A stretch of 64,000 bases of DNA, taken from Sternotherus odoratus. Its lineage: Eukaryota > Chordata > Testudines > Kinosternidae. The position numbers and the translations under genes are program-made. Below, piece by piece: positions 34,111 to 46,177 of the stretch (position 1 is the first letter of the stretch; every line of letters starts with the position of its first letter). The notes under the pieces were generated by a model. The model had not been told where the DNA came from. It ran no database searches and saw only the letters and a program-made list of their open reading frames with translations. Location: the NCBI GenBank assembly GCA_032164245.1, contig JAVMKO010000002.1:88611340-88675339 (forward strand), given 5' to 3'.

Positions 34111-34734
34111 TATGTTAATGAAGTCAGTTTTCAATCACACAAAGGAGAGCTTGTTACATAAATAAACTGGACAATTTTTTCATCAATTACCTCTTTTTAT
34201 AATCTGCTGGTTCTTATCACAAACTTATCTATGGTTGTTTCTGAATGATGGAGATTTTTTTTTTTCTTTTTGCTATAGGTGATATACTGTAGCATGATAT
34301 GTTTGAAACACTATCATTGGCAGATAACGCTGAAGCTTTAGAAAATGATGGTGATCTTGAAGGTGGATTGTCTTCAGAATCCTTTATGTTGAGGATGGAT
34401 TCTTCTAAACAAAATAAGACATTGCAGTTATTTAATTATTACCACCATACAGCTTGTTTAGTACTACTCATTGCATTCACTGACACTCCGTCCTACTTAA
34501 AGATGAAATTGTAAAAGGAAGATCTGCCTATTTCTACTATTTACTTTTATCACAACTGCATCTAAAATTATAGTATCATAAAGTAAAGCTATTTTTTGCT
34601 TAAACATGAGAATTCAAGAATAGTCCAGAAGGAAGACTGGCAGTCCTTAGGAAAGAAGTATGAAATAAAAAAAGTTCAACAACCTGAAGATCCTGTGTGT
34701 TCAAACATATTCCTTTCATCATCTTCAATGCAGC

Positions 34735-34835
34735 TTCTTCCTGAGAAGGAACACTTCTCATGATGCTTCATTTAGGCAACCAGGCCTTGCATTTCTTTGT
34801 TACACTGTTTGCATTTTGCACGCATGCATGTCTTA
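34735..34835 (-). pseudogene. hAT transposase BED zinc finger
   Basis: On the minus strand a CxxC pair (AKCKQC) is followed, after an in-frame stop, by MKHHEKC. This is the C2-H(x4)-C/H layout of a BED finger at the N-terminus of a hAT transposase. The stop between the two halves shows it is inactive. The stretch 34111-34734 between it and the DUF659 part has no long open frame. Confidence 0.7.
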
Positions 34836-35645
34836 CCCACAGGTAGAAGAATTTAATTCAAATATTTCCAAACTGGGTCTCTCGTATGGCCTGCTGCCAT
34901 TATAGGTTTTCCCTTCGAGTGAGAGAATGGTATGGTAGATCTCAAATCAATGAAAGCTTCCTCAGAAAGACCTCGAGACTTCTGGAATATGCTGCTCAAA
35001 GAGCTTCACTTTTGTTTTTACTGCCTCTCCTCCCTTCTCACATTTATCTCCAGATTTCTTCTCCTTGTCTAGATCTGTTCCACTTCCAACAATCTTCTGT
35101 ATTCATTGAACTTTTTGAAACTTTGCACTTTTAGTGAGAGGTAAGGGATTGACTCTGTCTACACAAATTTGCAGAAGGACAATGGGGTTGACGTCTGTAA
35201 TTTCTCCCCTGTAATTAAATAATTAATTTTTAAAAAATTTTTTGCTGTTAACAAGCATGTTACCTTTGGAGGTACAAATCCACAGTTTGAGAATTACAAA
35301 ACTAAGCATCTCTGATGGTATCTTCTAGACTGAGCACTGAGTCCCATTGAGTAGATAGAAAGATTAACCTAACTCTGTACAGAAGCCCCTGGAATCCTAT
35401 AAGATTGAGGTCCCTAATCCATGACCTATTGGAACTCATTTACAAAACTTTTCTTAAACATTACATTAATATATTGTCTCATACTATAGAATTAAAATTT
35501 ATAATCCCTATTCCATGATATCTTTGAGCTATAATGTATCTTAAATAAAACTGTCTTTAGATAGGTTTTTTCCACAAAAAACATTTTATCAAAAAAATCT
35601 GATATAAATTTTAAATCATTGATTTTTATCCAACCTGCACTTCCA

Positions 35646-36271
35646 CATGCCTAACATGGTTATACCTGTTAATGTTTTCCTTCATAAGAGAGAGATCAGT
35701 GATGGCAAAATAAAATAAATGACCTGCATAATTCAGTGACTGTGTCTGGGTAAATCCATATTTATAAACAAGTATTCAGGGTGGATCATAAATGAGTGAG
35801 TAGCTTACTCTGACATTTCTGTATATCCCCTCATTAGCTGCCATATGCGTTTTCATAGGTGCAATTTTTTTCATTCAACTCAAATTGGCCATTTTTTTTA
35901 TTTTTCAGCCCAATATATAGTAAAACTAATGTCTCATCATAGAGTAAAACCAGCCCTTTAAGAAATTCCATTTGATATTTTCATAAAATTATTTGTTGTA
36001 AACAAATCTTTGAAAGCCTAGGTAACTCAATATTCTAACACTGTAAACAATTATTGCAAATGGAAAAATGTATTGTACAACCTTATTAAAAACTGAAATA
36101 TGCTTTGGGTCAAATATATTTCCAAATGAACATCTTATTCAGCTTAATTGGACTGAAGTAGGATCTCCGCATAAAACTGAGGTAAAGGGAGATGCATTTA
36201 GGCATGTTTATTTTTGTGCTAAACTTAATTACTTTACAAGTCTTGCTATGAGTTAATTTGTTCTCTTTTAG
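35646..36271 (+). other. CTDP1 intron 4, end
   Basis: AT-rich, no feature apart from the exon 5 acceptor (TTCTCTTTTAG). Confidence 0.6.
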
Positions 36272-36422
36272 GGAATATTCCATTTCCAGTTAGGTCGAGG
36301 TGAACCAATGCTGCATACTCGTTTGCGTCCTCATTGCAAGGAATTCCTAGAAAAGATTGCCAAGCTGTATGAATTACATGTTTTTACCTTCGGTAGCAGA
36401 CTTTATGCACATACAATTGCAG
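36272..36422 (+). CDS. CTDP1: CTDP1 exon 5: phosphatase domain
   Basis: Encodes residues 205-254 plus one base: GIFHFQLGRGEPMLHTRLRP, then HCKEFLEKIAKLYELHVFTF and GSRLYAHTIA. RLRP and ELHVFTFGSRLYA belong to the FCP1 homology domain; T-F-G-S follows the second catalytic strand and probably helps bind phosphate. No substitution at recognised key residues. Donor AG|GTAAGT. Confidence 0.96.
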
Positions 36423-36902
36423 GTAAGTAGCAGGCTGCTTGGAATACTTGTGTTATCAGCCTTTAAGATTTTGTGACTTTGACTTCCTCCTCCTTTCAAA
36501 GTCTTTGTTCACCTATACCTCTACAGAAGATTCTGAACAAACTATGCCATTAAAGACCCCAAACTGTAAATTAATAATGCAAATTAAAATAGTGCATTGA
36601 AAATTTTGTCTAAATATAAAGAATAGAGTTCCATAAGCATAAAACTTAGCTTTTTTGGAACCCAGTCCATGTACTAATTTGTCTTTTACTTAGAGTCCTG
36701 CTGTTTATTTTTTAGGAAACGCGCCACAACTTTTCTTCTCTCTCTTTGCATCTAAAGAAGGTCCTTACAGGGTGGATTAGATGAGGTATCTGGGTTTCAC
36801 CCTATGCCTTCCTCAGGCAGTTTCAGGGTAGGGAGTGAGAGGTGCAAATCTTTTTTCTCCCTTCCATAGAAGTATCATTGTTGATGTCAGTCAGTTGACA
36901 TG
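36423..36902 (+). other. CTDP1 intron 5, first part
   Basis: Unremarkable intronic sequence. Confidence 0.5.
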
Positions 36903-37405
36903 AGAACATAAGAACGCGCATACTGGGTCAGACGAAAGGTCCATCTAGCCCAGTATCCTGTCTTCCGACAGTGGCCAATGCCAGGTGCCCCAGAGGGAAT
37001 GAACAGAACAGGTGAAATCGTCAAGTGATCCATCCCCCGTCACCCATTCCCTGCTTCTGGCAAACAGAAGCTAGGGACCCCATCCTGGCTCATAGTCCAT
37101 GATAAATCTATCCTTCATGAATTTATCTAGTTCTTGTTTGAACCCTGTTATCGTTTTGGCCTTCACAATATCCTATGGAAAAGAGTTCCACTGGTTGACT
37201 ATGCATTGTGTGAAGAAATACTACTTTTGTTTTTTAAACCTGCTTCCTATTAATTTGATTCCTAGTTCTTGAGAAGGAGTAAATAACACTTCCTTATTTA
37301 TTTTCTCCCATGATTTTATAGACCTTTGTCATATTCCCCCCCTTTAGTCATCTCTTTTCCAAGCTGAAAAGTCCAAGTCTTATTAATCTCTACTTGTATG
37401 GAGAG
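36903..37405 (-). mobile_element. CR1 LINE 3' end (second CR1 subfamily)
   Basis: From the plus strand it reads 'gaacataagaacgcgcatac', 'tgggtcagacgaaaggtcc', 'atctagcccagtatcctg'; this is the reverse complement of the turtle-common CR1 3' end. It continues through 'ctagggaccccatcctgg' to about 37405. The subfamily differs from the ATTCTATGA-tailed copies at 6121 and 58346. Confidence 0.88.
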
Positions 37406-38736
37406 GTGCTCATATAAAGACTGCAAAGAAGTGCTTATATGGTACTACTTTGTGCCCTTCTCTTGGCGCTGAGATTCATTATTGGCATTTATTAGAGACT
37501 AACATTTGTATTACACAGTGTTTTCATATCCTTTCCCATCAAGTTACAGATCTTGCCTCTCACAACCTCGTTAAAGCTTGGTCTCAGATGTTTCCATTTA
37601 AATAAAAGGAAAGGGAAATCTACAGTATCATTTTTCAACAGACTTAAATAAAAGTTAATTAATGCTAGACACTTGCAAGTTAGGGCAATGTTGAGGACAT
37701 GACTACCAATACATGATTAAACTGTAAACTGGGCTGTTTTCCCCTCCTGAACCACGTTTCAGTGTAGTAGTGTTTTGTTAATTTCCTTAGATTTTGCTTT
37801 TAAAAATACTCTGTTAATATTCTGTTAAGTAATTCATTAATTTGTGACCCCAGTGGAAGAATGAGACACAGATTAAAGTGTATTTTCTATCTAGTGGATG
37901 TTGTCCATGAGTAAAACTGTACCATTTGCTGTTATCCATATCCTTTCACTTTCCCTCTTGTTGTATTGTCTCTTGTGTTTGTAGATTGTCAAGCACAACT
38001 GGACTCTGTTCTTCATTAGGGCCTTTGGGCCCTTTCTAGATACAAGTGTTGAATAATGATCTGAGATAAACTCCTAAGAGATGACAAACTACAAAATAGG
38101 GGATTTTATAGACAAGTTAAGTAAGGCATTGAAGATGCAATTTGATGTGCTTAAAGATTGCAAGAGACTCCTGTAACCTGAAACTAATGATTTAGTTAGA
38201 GGATCAAAGTAACTTTACTTCTGGAGAGAAGGGAAGGCTGTATTGTCCCCTCTTCTTCTTCTTCTTCTTTTTTTTTTTGGCAGAACCACAAGACTTGTTC
38301 CTCACTGATTCTACATCATTCACTATTTGATGACTGATATACTTGGTGAAGCTCCCTTTAGAGGCCGTCAGTGTCGTCATAAGATTATAAATTTTGGAGA
38401 CGGAGTGTCTTTATTGCACAGCACAGGACACAATGTTTATGTTAACACACTTCCCTTTTCCTGATGGAGTGCGATTCTGGGTTGTTCAGGGAATGAGGAA
38501 ATGGGACTTAAGTTTGGTTCTCTTGCATGATAAAACTTGAGCGTTGAATGTGATGATATGACATTTTAGCTTTTGCTAGTTTCTGCTGTAGTATTCTGTG
38601 TTGGCAGGGAGAGAAAGTTGAGCCACTGATGAGTATGTAATGTGAAACTAGACATAGACTATGCATGTGTTGAACACTTGATGGCGGTATTGTTCAGGGA
38701 AATAATTTGTAATGGGAAGTATTGAGTTAGGTTTTA
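37406..38736 (+). other. CTDP1 intron 5, unannotated part
   Basis: No feature besides a pyrimidine tract (CTT)n/T-run at 38250-38278. Confidence 0.5.
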
Positions 38737-38873
38737 CCCTGTTTCCCCGAAAGTAAGACATCCCCCGAAAATAAGACGTACTTCCAGTTTTGCCTCTCGC
38801 TGTAATATAATGTAATGTAATTTGGGGAGCAAAAATTAATATAAGACACTGTCTTATTTTCGGGGAAACACGG
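38737..38873. mobile_element. Short Tc1/mariner-like MITE
   Basis: Ends CCCTGTTTCCCCGAAA and TTTTCGGGGAAACACGG are inverted repeats bordered by TA (38735-38736 and 38874-38875). The motif 'AAATAAGAC' repeats near both ends. 137 bp, non-coding. Confidence 0.85.
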
Positions 38874-39436
38874 TAGCAAGGAGTAGAGGGATCACTGGAA
38901 GGGAGTAGATGAGACAAGGGGAAATAGAAGATGAAACAAAGGAGTCTTTATCTGTATGGAAAAACTTAAACCACTCTGCCTTGCCAGATTTCACATACAT
39001 CTTCTATATACCTCCCCAGATCTTCTGCATATACCTTTGATGGCCCCTTCCTGCATGCTCCTGAGATCTTTTTTTTTTCTTAATTCTCTGAGGCCCCTAT
39101 ATCTGAGCCCAGAAAACATGATTCCCTGACACACTTTTGTTTTCCCCTCATCAGCACCCAGATTCTGTACCCTCTTCACTGTATCTCTTCCCTTCCATAA
39201 TTTTTACTTTTGATCTCCTTTGCATATAAATTTTGCGCAAGCTGCGATTCCCACTCCAGATATGTCCAGTTACAATAGGGAACATTGGGCTGAGTTCCCA
39301 CTGAGATTGACTGCCACTTAGAGACTTTTGGACTGCTCCTGTGGCCGCCCCTCCTTTAAAAGAAAAATCATAGAATATTTCTGATTCAGATTGGAAGATG
39401 TAGAATAAATGGGTGGTATGTTTCCAACCCCAGTGT

Positions 39437-39511
39437 ATAGGGCCCTACCAAATTCGGAGTGCATTTTGGTCAAATTCGGAGTGCATTTTGGTCAATTGGG
39501 GACTTTAAAAA
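39437..39511. repeat. Repeat fragment with 22-bp tandem duplication
   Basis: The start 'tagggccctaccaaattc' resembles a hAT-type amniote repeat, and its continuation ('cagtttcacagtttctaaaa') reappears on the far side of the MITE at 40028-40090, so the MITE split it. A 22-bp unit containing TTCGGAGTGCATTTTGGTC is present twice at about 39450-39494. Confidence 0.55.
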
Positions 39512-39513
39512 TA

Positions 39514-40025
39514 CAGTAAACCCTCGATTTAACGGACCCCGATTTAATGGACTTCGGATGCAATGGACAAAATTTCCGATGCATCCGAAATCCGTTATTC
39601 AGGGGCTGCCGGCTCCCCCCCCAGGGAGCCGGCTGGGTTGACAGCTCCCGCCCGGCTCCCCACAGCGAGGAGCCCGGCGGGAGCTGTCAAACCCCCCCCC
39701 CCCCCCGCCCGGCTCCCCACAATGGGGAGCCGGGCGGGTGGGCTGACAGCTCCCACCCGGCTCCCCCCCAGCGGGAAGCCAGGCGGGAGCTGTCAACCCC
39801 CCGCCCGGCTCCCCGCAGCGGGGAGCCGGGCGGGCGGGCTGACTCCCGGCTCCCGGCCGTGATAAAAGTAAAACCTCCATATAACGGACTAATTCGGCGA
39901 GGGGGTGTCCTTTGTCAGCCGAAAGTCCGTTATTTAATAATTTAAAAAAATTATTAAATAACGGACTTTCGGCTTTAACGGACACCCCCTCGCCCGAATT
40001 AGTCCGTTATATCGAGGTTTCACTG
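39514..40025 (+). mobile_element. Tigger-like MITE, copy 2, with palindromic right half
   Basis: Starts CAGTAAACCCTCGATTTAAC and ends CGAGGTTTCACTG, with TA at 39512-39513 and 40026-40027. The left interior is GC-rich with repeated 'ggctccc..gcggggagccg' words that form many small inverted pairs. The right part, from about 39867 to 40025, is a large palindrome: 'AACCTCCATATAACGGAC' is mirrored at the true end, meeting at 'aataatttaaaaaaattatt' near 39940. This is a duplicated, inverted right end. Confidence 0.85.
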
Positions 40026-40118
40026 TAGTCAGTTTCACAGTTTCTAAAATTCAGTCCGTTTACATCTGAAATTTCATGGTGTTATAACCCTGCGGATCCC
40101 AACCCAAAAGAATGTTAA

Positions 40119-40542
40119 TTGCCCCCCTCAGAACTTCTGATCCATCCAACCCTCCCTACTCCTTGTCCCCTGACCGCTCCCTTCCAAGACCCCACCCCCA
40201 TCCAACCCCTCTGCTCCCTGTCCGCCCAGACTCCTATCCCTGTCTCCTGACAGGCCCCATACCTATCCAACACCCCTGTCCCTTGACAGCCCCCCGAGAT
40301 CCTCTGCCCGTTATCCAACCCCCTGAACCCCAGTGTTTTTACCATGCCGCTCAGAGCAGCATGCTGCCATTCTAGAGCCAGACATGCTGCCATTCTGATC
40401 TGCCAGAGCATGCAGCCCTGCCCTCCCAGAGCGCTGCTCGTGTGGCACGCTGAGGCTGCAGGGGAGGGAGGAGCTAGCATCCCCAGCCGGCAGCTCAGGG
40501 GCCGGACAGGATGGGCCTGCAGGTCATAGTTTGCCTACCCGG
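40119..40542. mobile_element. Truncated hAT element (relative of 25305)
   Basis: It lines up with the C-rich interior and right end of the element at 25305: 'ccctcagaac..ctgatccatccaacc' at the start, 'agagcgctgctcgtgtgg' in the middle, 'tagtttgcctaccc' at the end. The left end is missing or replaced by the earlier repeat. Confidence 0.75.
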
Positions 40543-40903
40543 CTATAGAAGAACCGAAATAGAGTATTATACCCAGAGACTTCATTAATGTCTTGATTAA
40601 GGTTTTGGTGTTTTTCTGTGATGGCATCCTAGTTAAACTTTTATGGTTTTCTGTCAGGTTTATACAAAATAATTACATATGTTTTCTCCCGAGCATAACT
40701 TGTGAAAGTGTGCAACTTTTTTCCAGTTTGTGACTGTAGAGGGTTGTGACTGCATACATTCCCCTTTCCGTCCTCTTCCTCCTCCTAGAGATATATCTGT
40801 CCCAGATGTAACATTTTTGTTTATGTTCTGACGTCTGATAGACTAGTTGAGCTTTTAAAATGTATTGAGAAGGTCGGATTTAAGATAGCATACTTTTAAA
40901 ATA

Positions 40904-41060
40904 CATTGGACCCTTGCTAGAACGCGAGCTTCGGGAGCCATGCGTGGTACCGTTTTGCCATAGATCCCAATTTAAATAATTAAATTTGGGATCCATCCCC
41001 ACAACCACGCTATATGCAAATCCGTGCTATAGCGACACATGCTGTAGTGAGGATCCGCTG
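40904..41060. mobile_element. Short Tc1/mariner-like MITE
   Basis: Left end CATTGGACCCTTGCTAG and right end inverse of CAGCGGATCCTCACTAC, with TA on both sides (40902-40903 and 41061-41062). The interior holds a 'gatcccaatttaaataattaaatttgggatc' palindrome centred near 40983. Confidence 0.7.
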
Positions 41061-41062
41061 TA

Positions 41063-44000
41063 TTAAATATCACTATGTACCTCTATGCTTCTACATTCAT
41101 TTCTCTCTAAAAAAAAAAAAAAAAGAAATGTAAATGGTCAAGCAGTAAAATTAACTAATTACTAACTTTGAATTATAAACTTCAAAACAAACGAGTCCTG
41201 TGCTTTAAGAAGTAGGAGACTAAATTCTTCTCTCTGTAGTTTTATAGTATGTCCATCACCACAGTGTCTGAGCATCTTGGAGTAGAAAAATCAACTATGG
41301 TGATGTATCCTTGGTATTGTCCTCTTTGTCTCTCATTCCCATGTTCTGGAGGTGGTGATTGGGATTTTTAAAACTGCTTATTGTTATTTTATCTTAATTA
41401 TTTTTAATAGTAAACAATTCCATAGCAGGAGAAGAGATTCAGTGGGCTGAAACGACTGGGGGACAGAGTGGTGGTAAAGGGGGGCTTTATGAGTGTCACT
41501 TAAAGAATTTTGTATATCTACAGAATCTGTATGTGTGTTATAGATCGATAGAGAATTTTCTAGAGTATAAAAGCAGGAGAATGAAGAGCTGATCATCATC
41601 TTTGTGTAACGGATCATGTAATAGATTAAAAATTGTATTCAACCGATGGGTGGCTGCTGTAAAAGAATAAGACCTATATAAATTCATTGTTTCTAATTTC
41701 TTCAGTTGTCCACTTCAGTTTCTATAAAAAGCTTCAAATAGTCCATGTTTGGCTGTACTTGTATGTGAAATGAACTTTTTTTGATGTGTTAAGATGTGAC
41801 TTGATGGGTAAATGTATTAATGAGTACAATTTGTTTGTGAAGATCAGTGTTAAATGCTGTTTTGAGATCTGCATACATTGTGCTATGAAAAATATAGAAA
41901 ATGTATGCTAACCAGTGAAAGGTAGCAATTATAGCCCACCAGGAAATGCTGTTTATGGTTTTATTGTTGAAAGCAAGCAAAGCTTCCTATTTTTTCTTCC
42001 TAATGTATAGCTTGATAAGTAATAGCACTAAGAGTTTTTTAAAATTCTTTTTGAGAAGAGGAAGAAAACCTTTACAAATGAGTTACAAGGAACTTTCTTT
42101 AGTCAGTACCTGCTGGTGGATCAGTTGCTGTTTTTTGGTTAATACATGGTCTAGCCAGTGGGTGGGTGTCTCAGTTCTTGTACGGAAGAAACTGACTTCA
42201 TAGCCAGTACTGGTGAAAAGTTCTTTATTCTTCTTAAAGATTTAAAGACAATTTTTTGTTAAAGCAAATTAAACTTATTCCATCAGTGAAATGTTATGTG
42301 CCTTCCACATGCCATTTCTGTGAAAGAGATTAACAAATGGGTATTATACTTTGTTTTTCCATTGAGTTGGCAATGTTTTAGAAAAGTGAATTTGAGAGAG
42401 AGAAGCTCCTTAGTAAAGATTATGCCTTTTGGTTACTTAGTGTATTTTGTTCAATTTAACACCAATCTATAAGGCTTCACTGAAATTTTTTGTGACTAAT
42501 CCATATTGAGCTGTATTAGGAGCTGGTGAAGTTGTATGAAAGCTTAAAGTTTTTAAGAAGATAAAGATGTAATAGACCTGACTTTTTTCAAATTGGGCCT
42601 TCAGTTTGTGAGAGGCAGTTTTGCATCTGTAGTGAACTGTCCTCAGTTTTATTTTTACCTGCCCTCAGTTGCCAGGAAAAAGCATAAATGAACTAGGCTT
42701 TTGCCAAGGCCCTGTTAAATAACTGTGAACTTCTGCATCTTCCATCATTATTGGCTGTCAACACTTATGTATGTTCAGGTTTCTTGTGACAATGTAGCAA
42801 GTACTTGATTGTTTTCACTGACAAATTAGGCAGGAATGTACTACTGAGAATGGAAAGCTTCTATTTTACCCAGATGATTGGCGAGGGGGAGGAACAGCTG
42901 ACGGTGGAACAGTTGTACAATAATGCAGTATATGACAATTTACATACAGTTTGTCAAAATATATTCTTTCTGTGTGTGGCAATGGTTCTCTGTAGTTAAT
43001 ATTTTCAATTCATTATGCCTAGGTACTGCAAGGGTCTCTCTACAGGGGATGATTCTACATGCGTTTGCTGCAATTCTTAAGCATAGTCGGGTGAGTTAAG
43101 GTTGAACCTCTGTCCTTAACTCCGAATTTTCTTGCTTTTTGTGGTTTTAAGTTATTCCAATGACACACTTATATTAATACATATAGGTCCAAATTTTCAA
43201 GAGATTAGTGATTTTTGTTTGCTCAAGTTAGGACACTTAAGGGGCCTGACTTTCAGAAAGTTCTGAGTACACACACTTTGAAAATCCGTAAGGTCCCTGC
43301 AGAGAGCCTCAGATTTGCCCCCCTGATATCAGTAGTCACTTCGGAAAACTTGGACAATAGACTATTACATGGCCATCTTTTTTTAAAATTGTTTTTGCAT
43401 AAATAAGTAATGATTGTGTTATCTGCAGGAACAGTGAGAAGTTCAAGCTAATCTCAAAGCAGGTTATAATGAAATCAGTTCAGCAAAAATGGCAAATCCA
43501 GAGTAATACATGAAACACCACTTTTTTTCTTTCAGAGCAGTTATGAAACCACTATGTCTCTTTATAGAGAGAGGTTAATTACATTGACAGAGAGGTCAGA
43601 TGCATTACCATGTTTGTATATGAATGAATTTATTGTATTTTATCTTGCCATTAAATTAGCTAGCATACCTTTTCATATTCCTTCTTAACAAAGAGCACAG
43701 TCATTACAGATTTATGTAAATAGCTCTAACAGTTCAAGAAATCCTGTGCTTTATTCTTCATACAAGTACAAATGCACTAAAGCAATGTTATAGGTATAAT
43801 TTGAAACCAAAAATGCAAGCATTCAAACTGAAACTGCCCCTTAACTTGCCCATTATGCTTAAGCATTGCAGTACTTTGCCAGTTCACATGGGACTTCTCT
43901 GCAGACCCTAGGCACAATGTGCTAGGGACAGGATTTAGTCTTAAAGTGTTATAAATGTAAGTTGCCAGAACCTTATTTAACTCTCAACTATGCTTACTTC

Positions 44001-44380
44001 ATTTTACCTTAATTATTCACAAGTTAATTTTTGTAACTTCATTATTGCTTCTATGTTAAAGGAGTTGGGACTGGATATGTAAAATAAGAGTCCTTCTGAA
44101 TTAGTGACAGGTATCTAATCTGCTGTGTTTACTCTTTACCTGGTATGTAAAATGAATACTTTTTGGAGCTTAAATATCTTAGTGCATTTTTGATTACACC
44201 AATATTACACAGTTTCTTTCAATTTGAAGTTTAAAATACTGTGTTGCTCCATTTGTACTGCTGTCAATGCACAAAAATGTAGTATGGTGTGATAGATTAT
44301 GAAAACAGATCATGTAGAATGTTAAGAGGGAGAAAATGTTGCTGTGAAGAGATATTAACTTCAAACTCTTCTTTCAAAAG
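41063..44380 (+). other. CTDP1 intron 5, remainder
   Basis: Largely unique AT-rich sequence with an A-tract at 41110-41124. The amniote palindromic repeat occupies about 43185-43305. No other gene or element recognised. The acceptor CTTTCAAAAG precedes exon 6. Confidence 0.5.
43185..43305. repeat. Dispersed amniote palindromic repeat, copy 2
   Basis: Words 'aggtccaaattttcaag', 'ggggcctgactttcagaaag' and 'ctttgaaaatccg' match the order of the copies at 30570, 47148 and 63790. Confidence 0.45.
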
Positions 44381-44471
44381 GATTTTTGGACCCTGAAAAG
44401 AAGCTTTTTTCTCATCGGATATTGTCAAGAGATGAATGTATTGATCCATTTTCTAAAACAGGGAATCTTAG
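44381..44471 (+). CDS. CTDP1: CTDP1 exon 6: phosphatase domain
   Basis: Encodes residues 255-284 plus two bases: GFLDPEKKLFSHRILSRDEC followed by IDPFSKTGNL. FLDP..K.LFSHRILSRDEC is a hallmark block of the FCP1 homology domain. Donor AG|GTATGT. Its phase matches exon 5 (one base) and exon 7 (two bases). Confidence 0.95.
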
Positions 44472-44769
44472 GTATGTATGGAGGTGTGAAACTTCTTAAT
44501 AAATAATCCAGGAGAGGAAATGAAGGCAGAATATTGGAACATAAGTATTAAAGAGAGAAATTGTCTTGATCCCTTCTGTACTCCATAAATCTGTACCTTC
44601 ACAGAGAGCGATCAAACTGAGAAGTACTAGCTGATGCTTATAGACTTCATCTACTTAATACTTCAGTGGGCGTTACAGCCTGTATGTTCAAGCAGGATAA
44701 TTTAGAGTCTCACATTCAGTGATAACCTCTGTTTTCAGATATTTTATGCCTGCAGATAATTGCAGCTCA

Positions 44770-45038
44770 GGGCAAGTCTACACTACAGTGCAGCATCAGT
44801 ACAGCTGCATCGATGCAGCTGTGCTCCTGTAGCACATTTGGTGAAGGTGCGCTATGCCATCGGCATAATTACTACACCTTCTTGAGAAGTATAAGCTATG
44901 TCGGAGGGAGAGCGTCTCCTGCTGACGTAGTACCTGTGTGAACAGCACAAAACTTTCATTACCTAGGGAAGCAGGGGCTTTTTCACACCCCCTAGGTGAC
45001 ATAAGTTAAATCAATTTAAGCATAGTATAGACCAGCCC
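44770..45038. mobile_element. PIF/Harbinger-like MITE, third related element
   Basis: Ends GGGCAAGTCTACACTAC and the inverse of GGGCTGGTCTATACTAT are bordered by TCA and TAA. A short hairpin 'cagctgcatcgatgcagctg' is near the left end. It shares the GGGCTGGTCT core with the elements at 13589 and 21988 but has a different interior. It lies in intron 6 (44472-45542), which is otherwise plain. Confidence 0.65.
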
Positions 45039-45542
45039 TAAAAATTTTCCCTCCATGATTTGCAAGCAACCTGTCCTATTTTTTCATCTTGTGGTTCATT
45101 TCATAATATAATTTGTGCATTTTTATATTTTATGAATTTTTCCAAGATTTTCCAAAATAAATCTCTTAAATCTGTATTTAGGTTCTTACATGGCCTGACT
45201 TCACTGGGTTTTCATCAGTTTTGAGTTTCGTTGATGATCGGCACGTTTGAAAAATTACACTTCAGTGCTTAAATTAAGCTCCTTAACCCATATTTTAGGC
45301 TCCAATTTTGACCATTTTGGCCTTTTGTCTGTATAAAACATAGGATTGCCTGATATTTAATAGCAGCCGTATTGGAGCTGTTATGGGGAGGGGAGGAAAT
45401 CATTCATGTTGAATGTTCATACCCATTTAATGCCATTTCATACCACACACAACTAACCAGAATGTCAACCCAGAGTGTTTTAAATAGTAATCTTATCAGA
45501 CAGTAAAAACAAACTCCTTTATTTTATTTTTATTTTTTTTAG

Positions 45543-45709
45543 AAATCTCTTCCCGTGTGGTGACTCCATGGTTTGCATTATTGATGACCGAGAGGATGTT
45601 TGGAAGTTTGCACCCAATTTGATAACTGTAAAGAAATATGTATACTTTCAGGGTATAGGTGATATTAATGCACCACCTGGATCAAGAGAAACTCAAATGA
45701 AAAAGAAGG
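45543..45709 (+). CDS. CTDP1: CTDP1 exon 7: phosphatase domain, DDRED motif
   Basis: Encodes the end of residue 285 to residue 340 plus one base. It contains NLFPCGDSMVCIIDDREDVW and PNLITVKKYVYFQG. The DDRED block (residues 299-303) supplies the conserved acidic pair near the active site in this family, and both Asp are present. The run ends ETQMKKK before the linker. The acceptor has a long T tract ending TTTTTAG; the donor is AAGG|GTAACT. The 3' end of the exon is Lys/Arg-rich and begins the flexible part. Confidence 0.95.
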
Positions 45710-45846
45710 GTAACTCCATTTTATTTATTTACTTTTGGAGCAGCAGTTGACTAGCAAATCAAAACCATGCTAACAAAATGTTGTCTAAAAAAACTAATAG
45801 TGGGGTTTCGGTGTCTACCAAACTCATCCATTTTGCATTTGACATA

Positions 45847-46175
45847 CAGTAAACCCTCGATTTAACGGACCTCGATTTAACGGACTTCGGATGCAACGGA
45901 CAAAATTTCTAAGCAAGTCTGATGCATCCGAAATCCAATTGTCGAGGGCTGGCTGCCGGCTCCCGGCTGCCGCCCGGGTCCAGGCAGCGGGCGGGCTGGC
46001 TGCCGGCTGCCGCCCGGGTCCAGGCAGCGGGCAGGCTGCGGAGCTGCCGGCCTGGCCCTGTGGCGGGCGGGCTGCTGCTCCGACAGCTCGTTTTTTTTTA
46101 TTATTAAATAACGGACTTTCTGATTTAACGGACACCCCCTCGCCCAAATTAGTCCGTTAAATCGAGGTTTTACTG
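45847..46175 (+). mobile_element. Tigger-like MITE, copy 3
   Basis: Starts CAGTAAACCCTCGATTTAAC and ends CGAGGTTTTACTG; TA flanks at 45845-45846 and 46176-46177. The GC-rich interior holds two copies of 'ccgcccgggtccaggcagcgggc', the reverse complement of the copy-1 unit. It sits just 138 bp after exon 7. Non-coding. Confidence 0.9.
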
Positions 46176-46177
46176 TA

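Larger units (their letters stand above)
32176..35637 (-). mobile_element. hAT DNA transposon, full span, perfect CACTTCCA duplication
   Basis: The element runs from CAGGATAGATTAGATTTAAA to the inverse end TAAATCATTGATTTTTATCC..ACCTG. A perfect 8-bp duplication CACTTCCA flanks it (32168-32175 and 35638-35645). At 3,462 bp it is the size of an autonomous hAT. It carries minus-strand transposase remains in the right order (BED finger, DUF659-like, C-terminal dimerisation domain). Stops and frame breaks make it inactive. It lies antisense to CTDP1 inside intron 4. ORFs on its plus strand are shadows. Confidence 0.93.
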
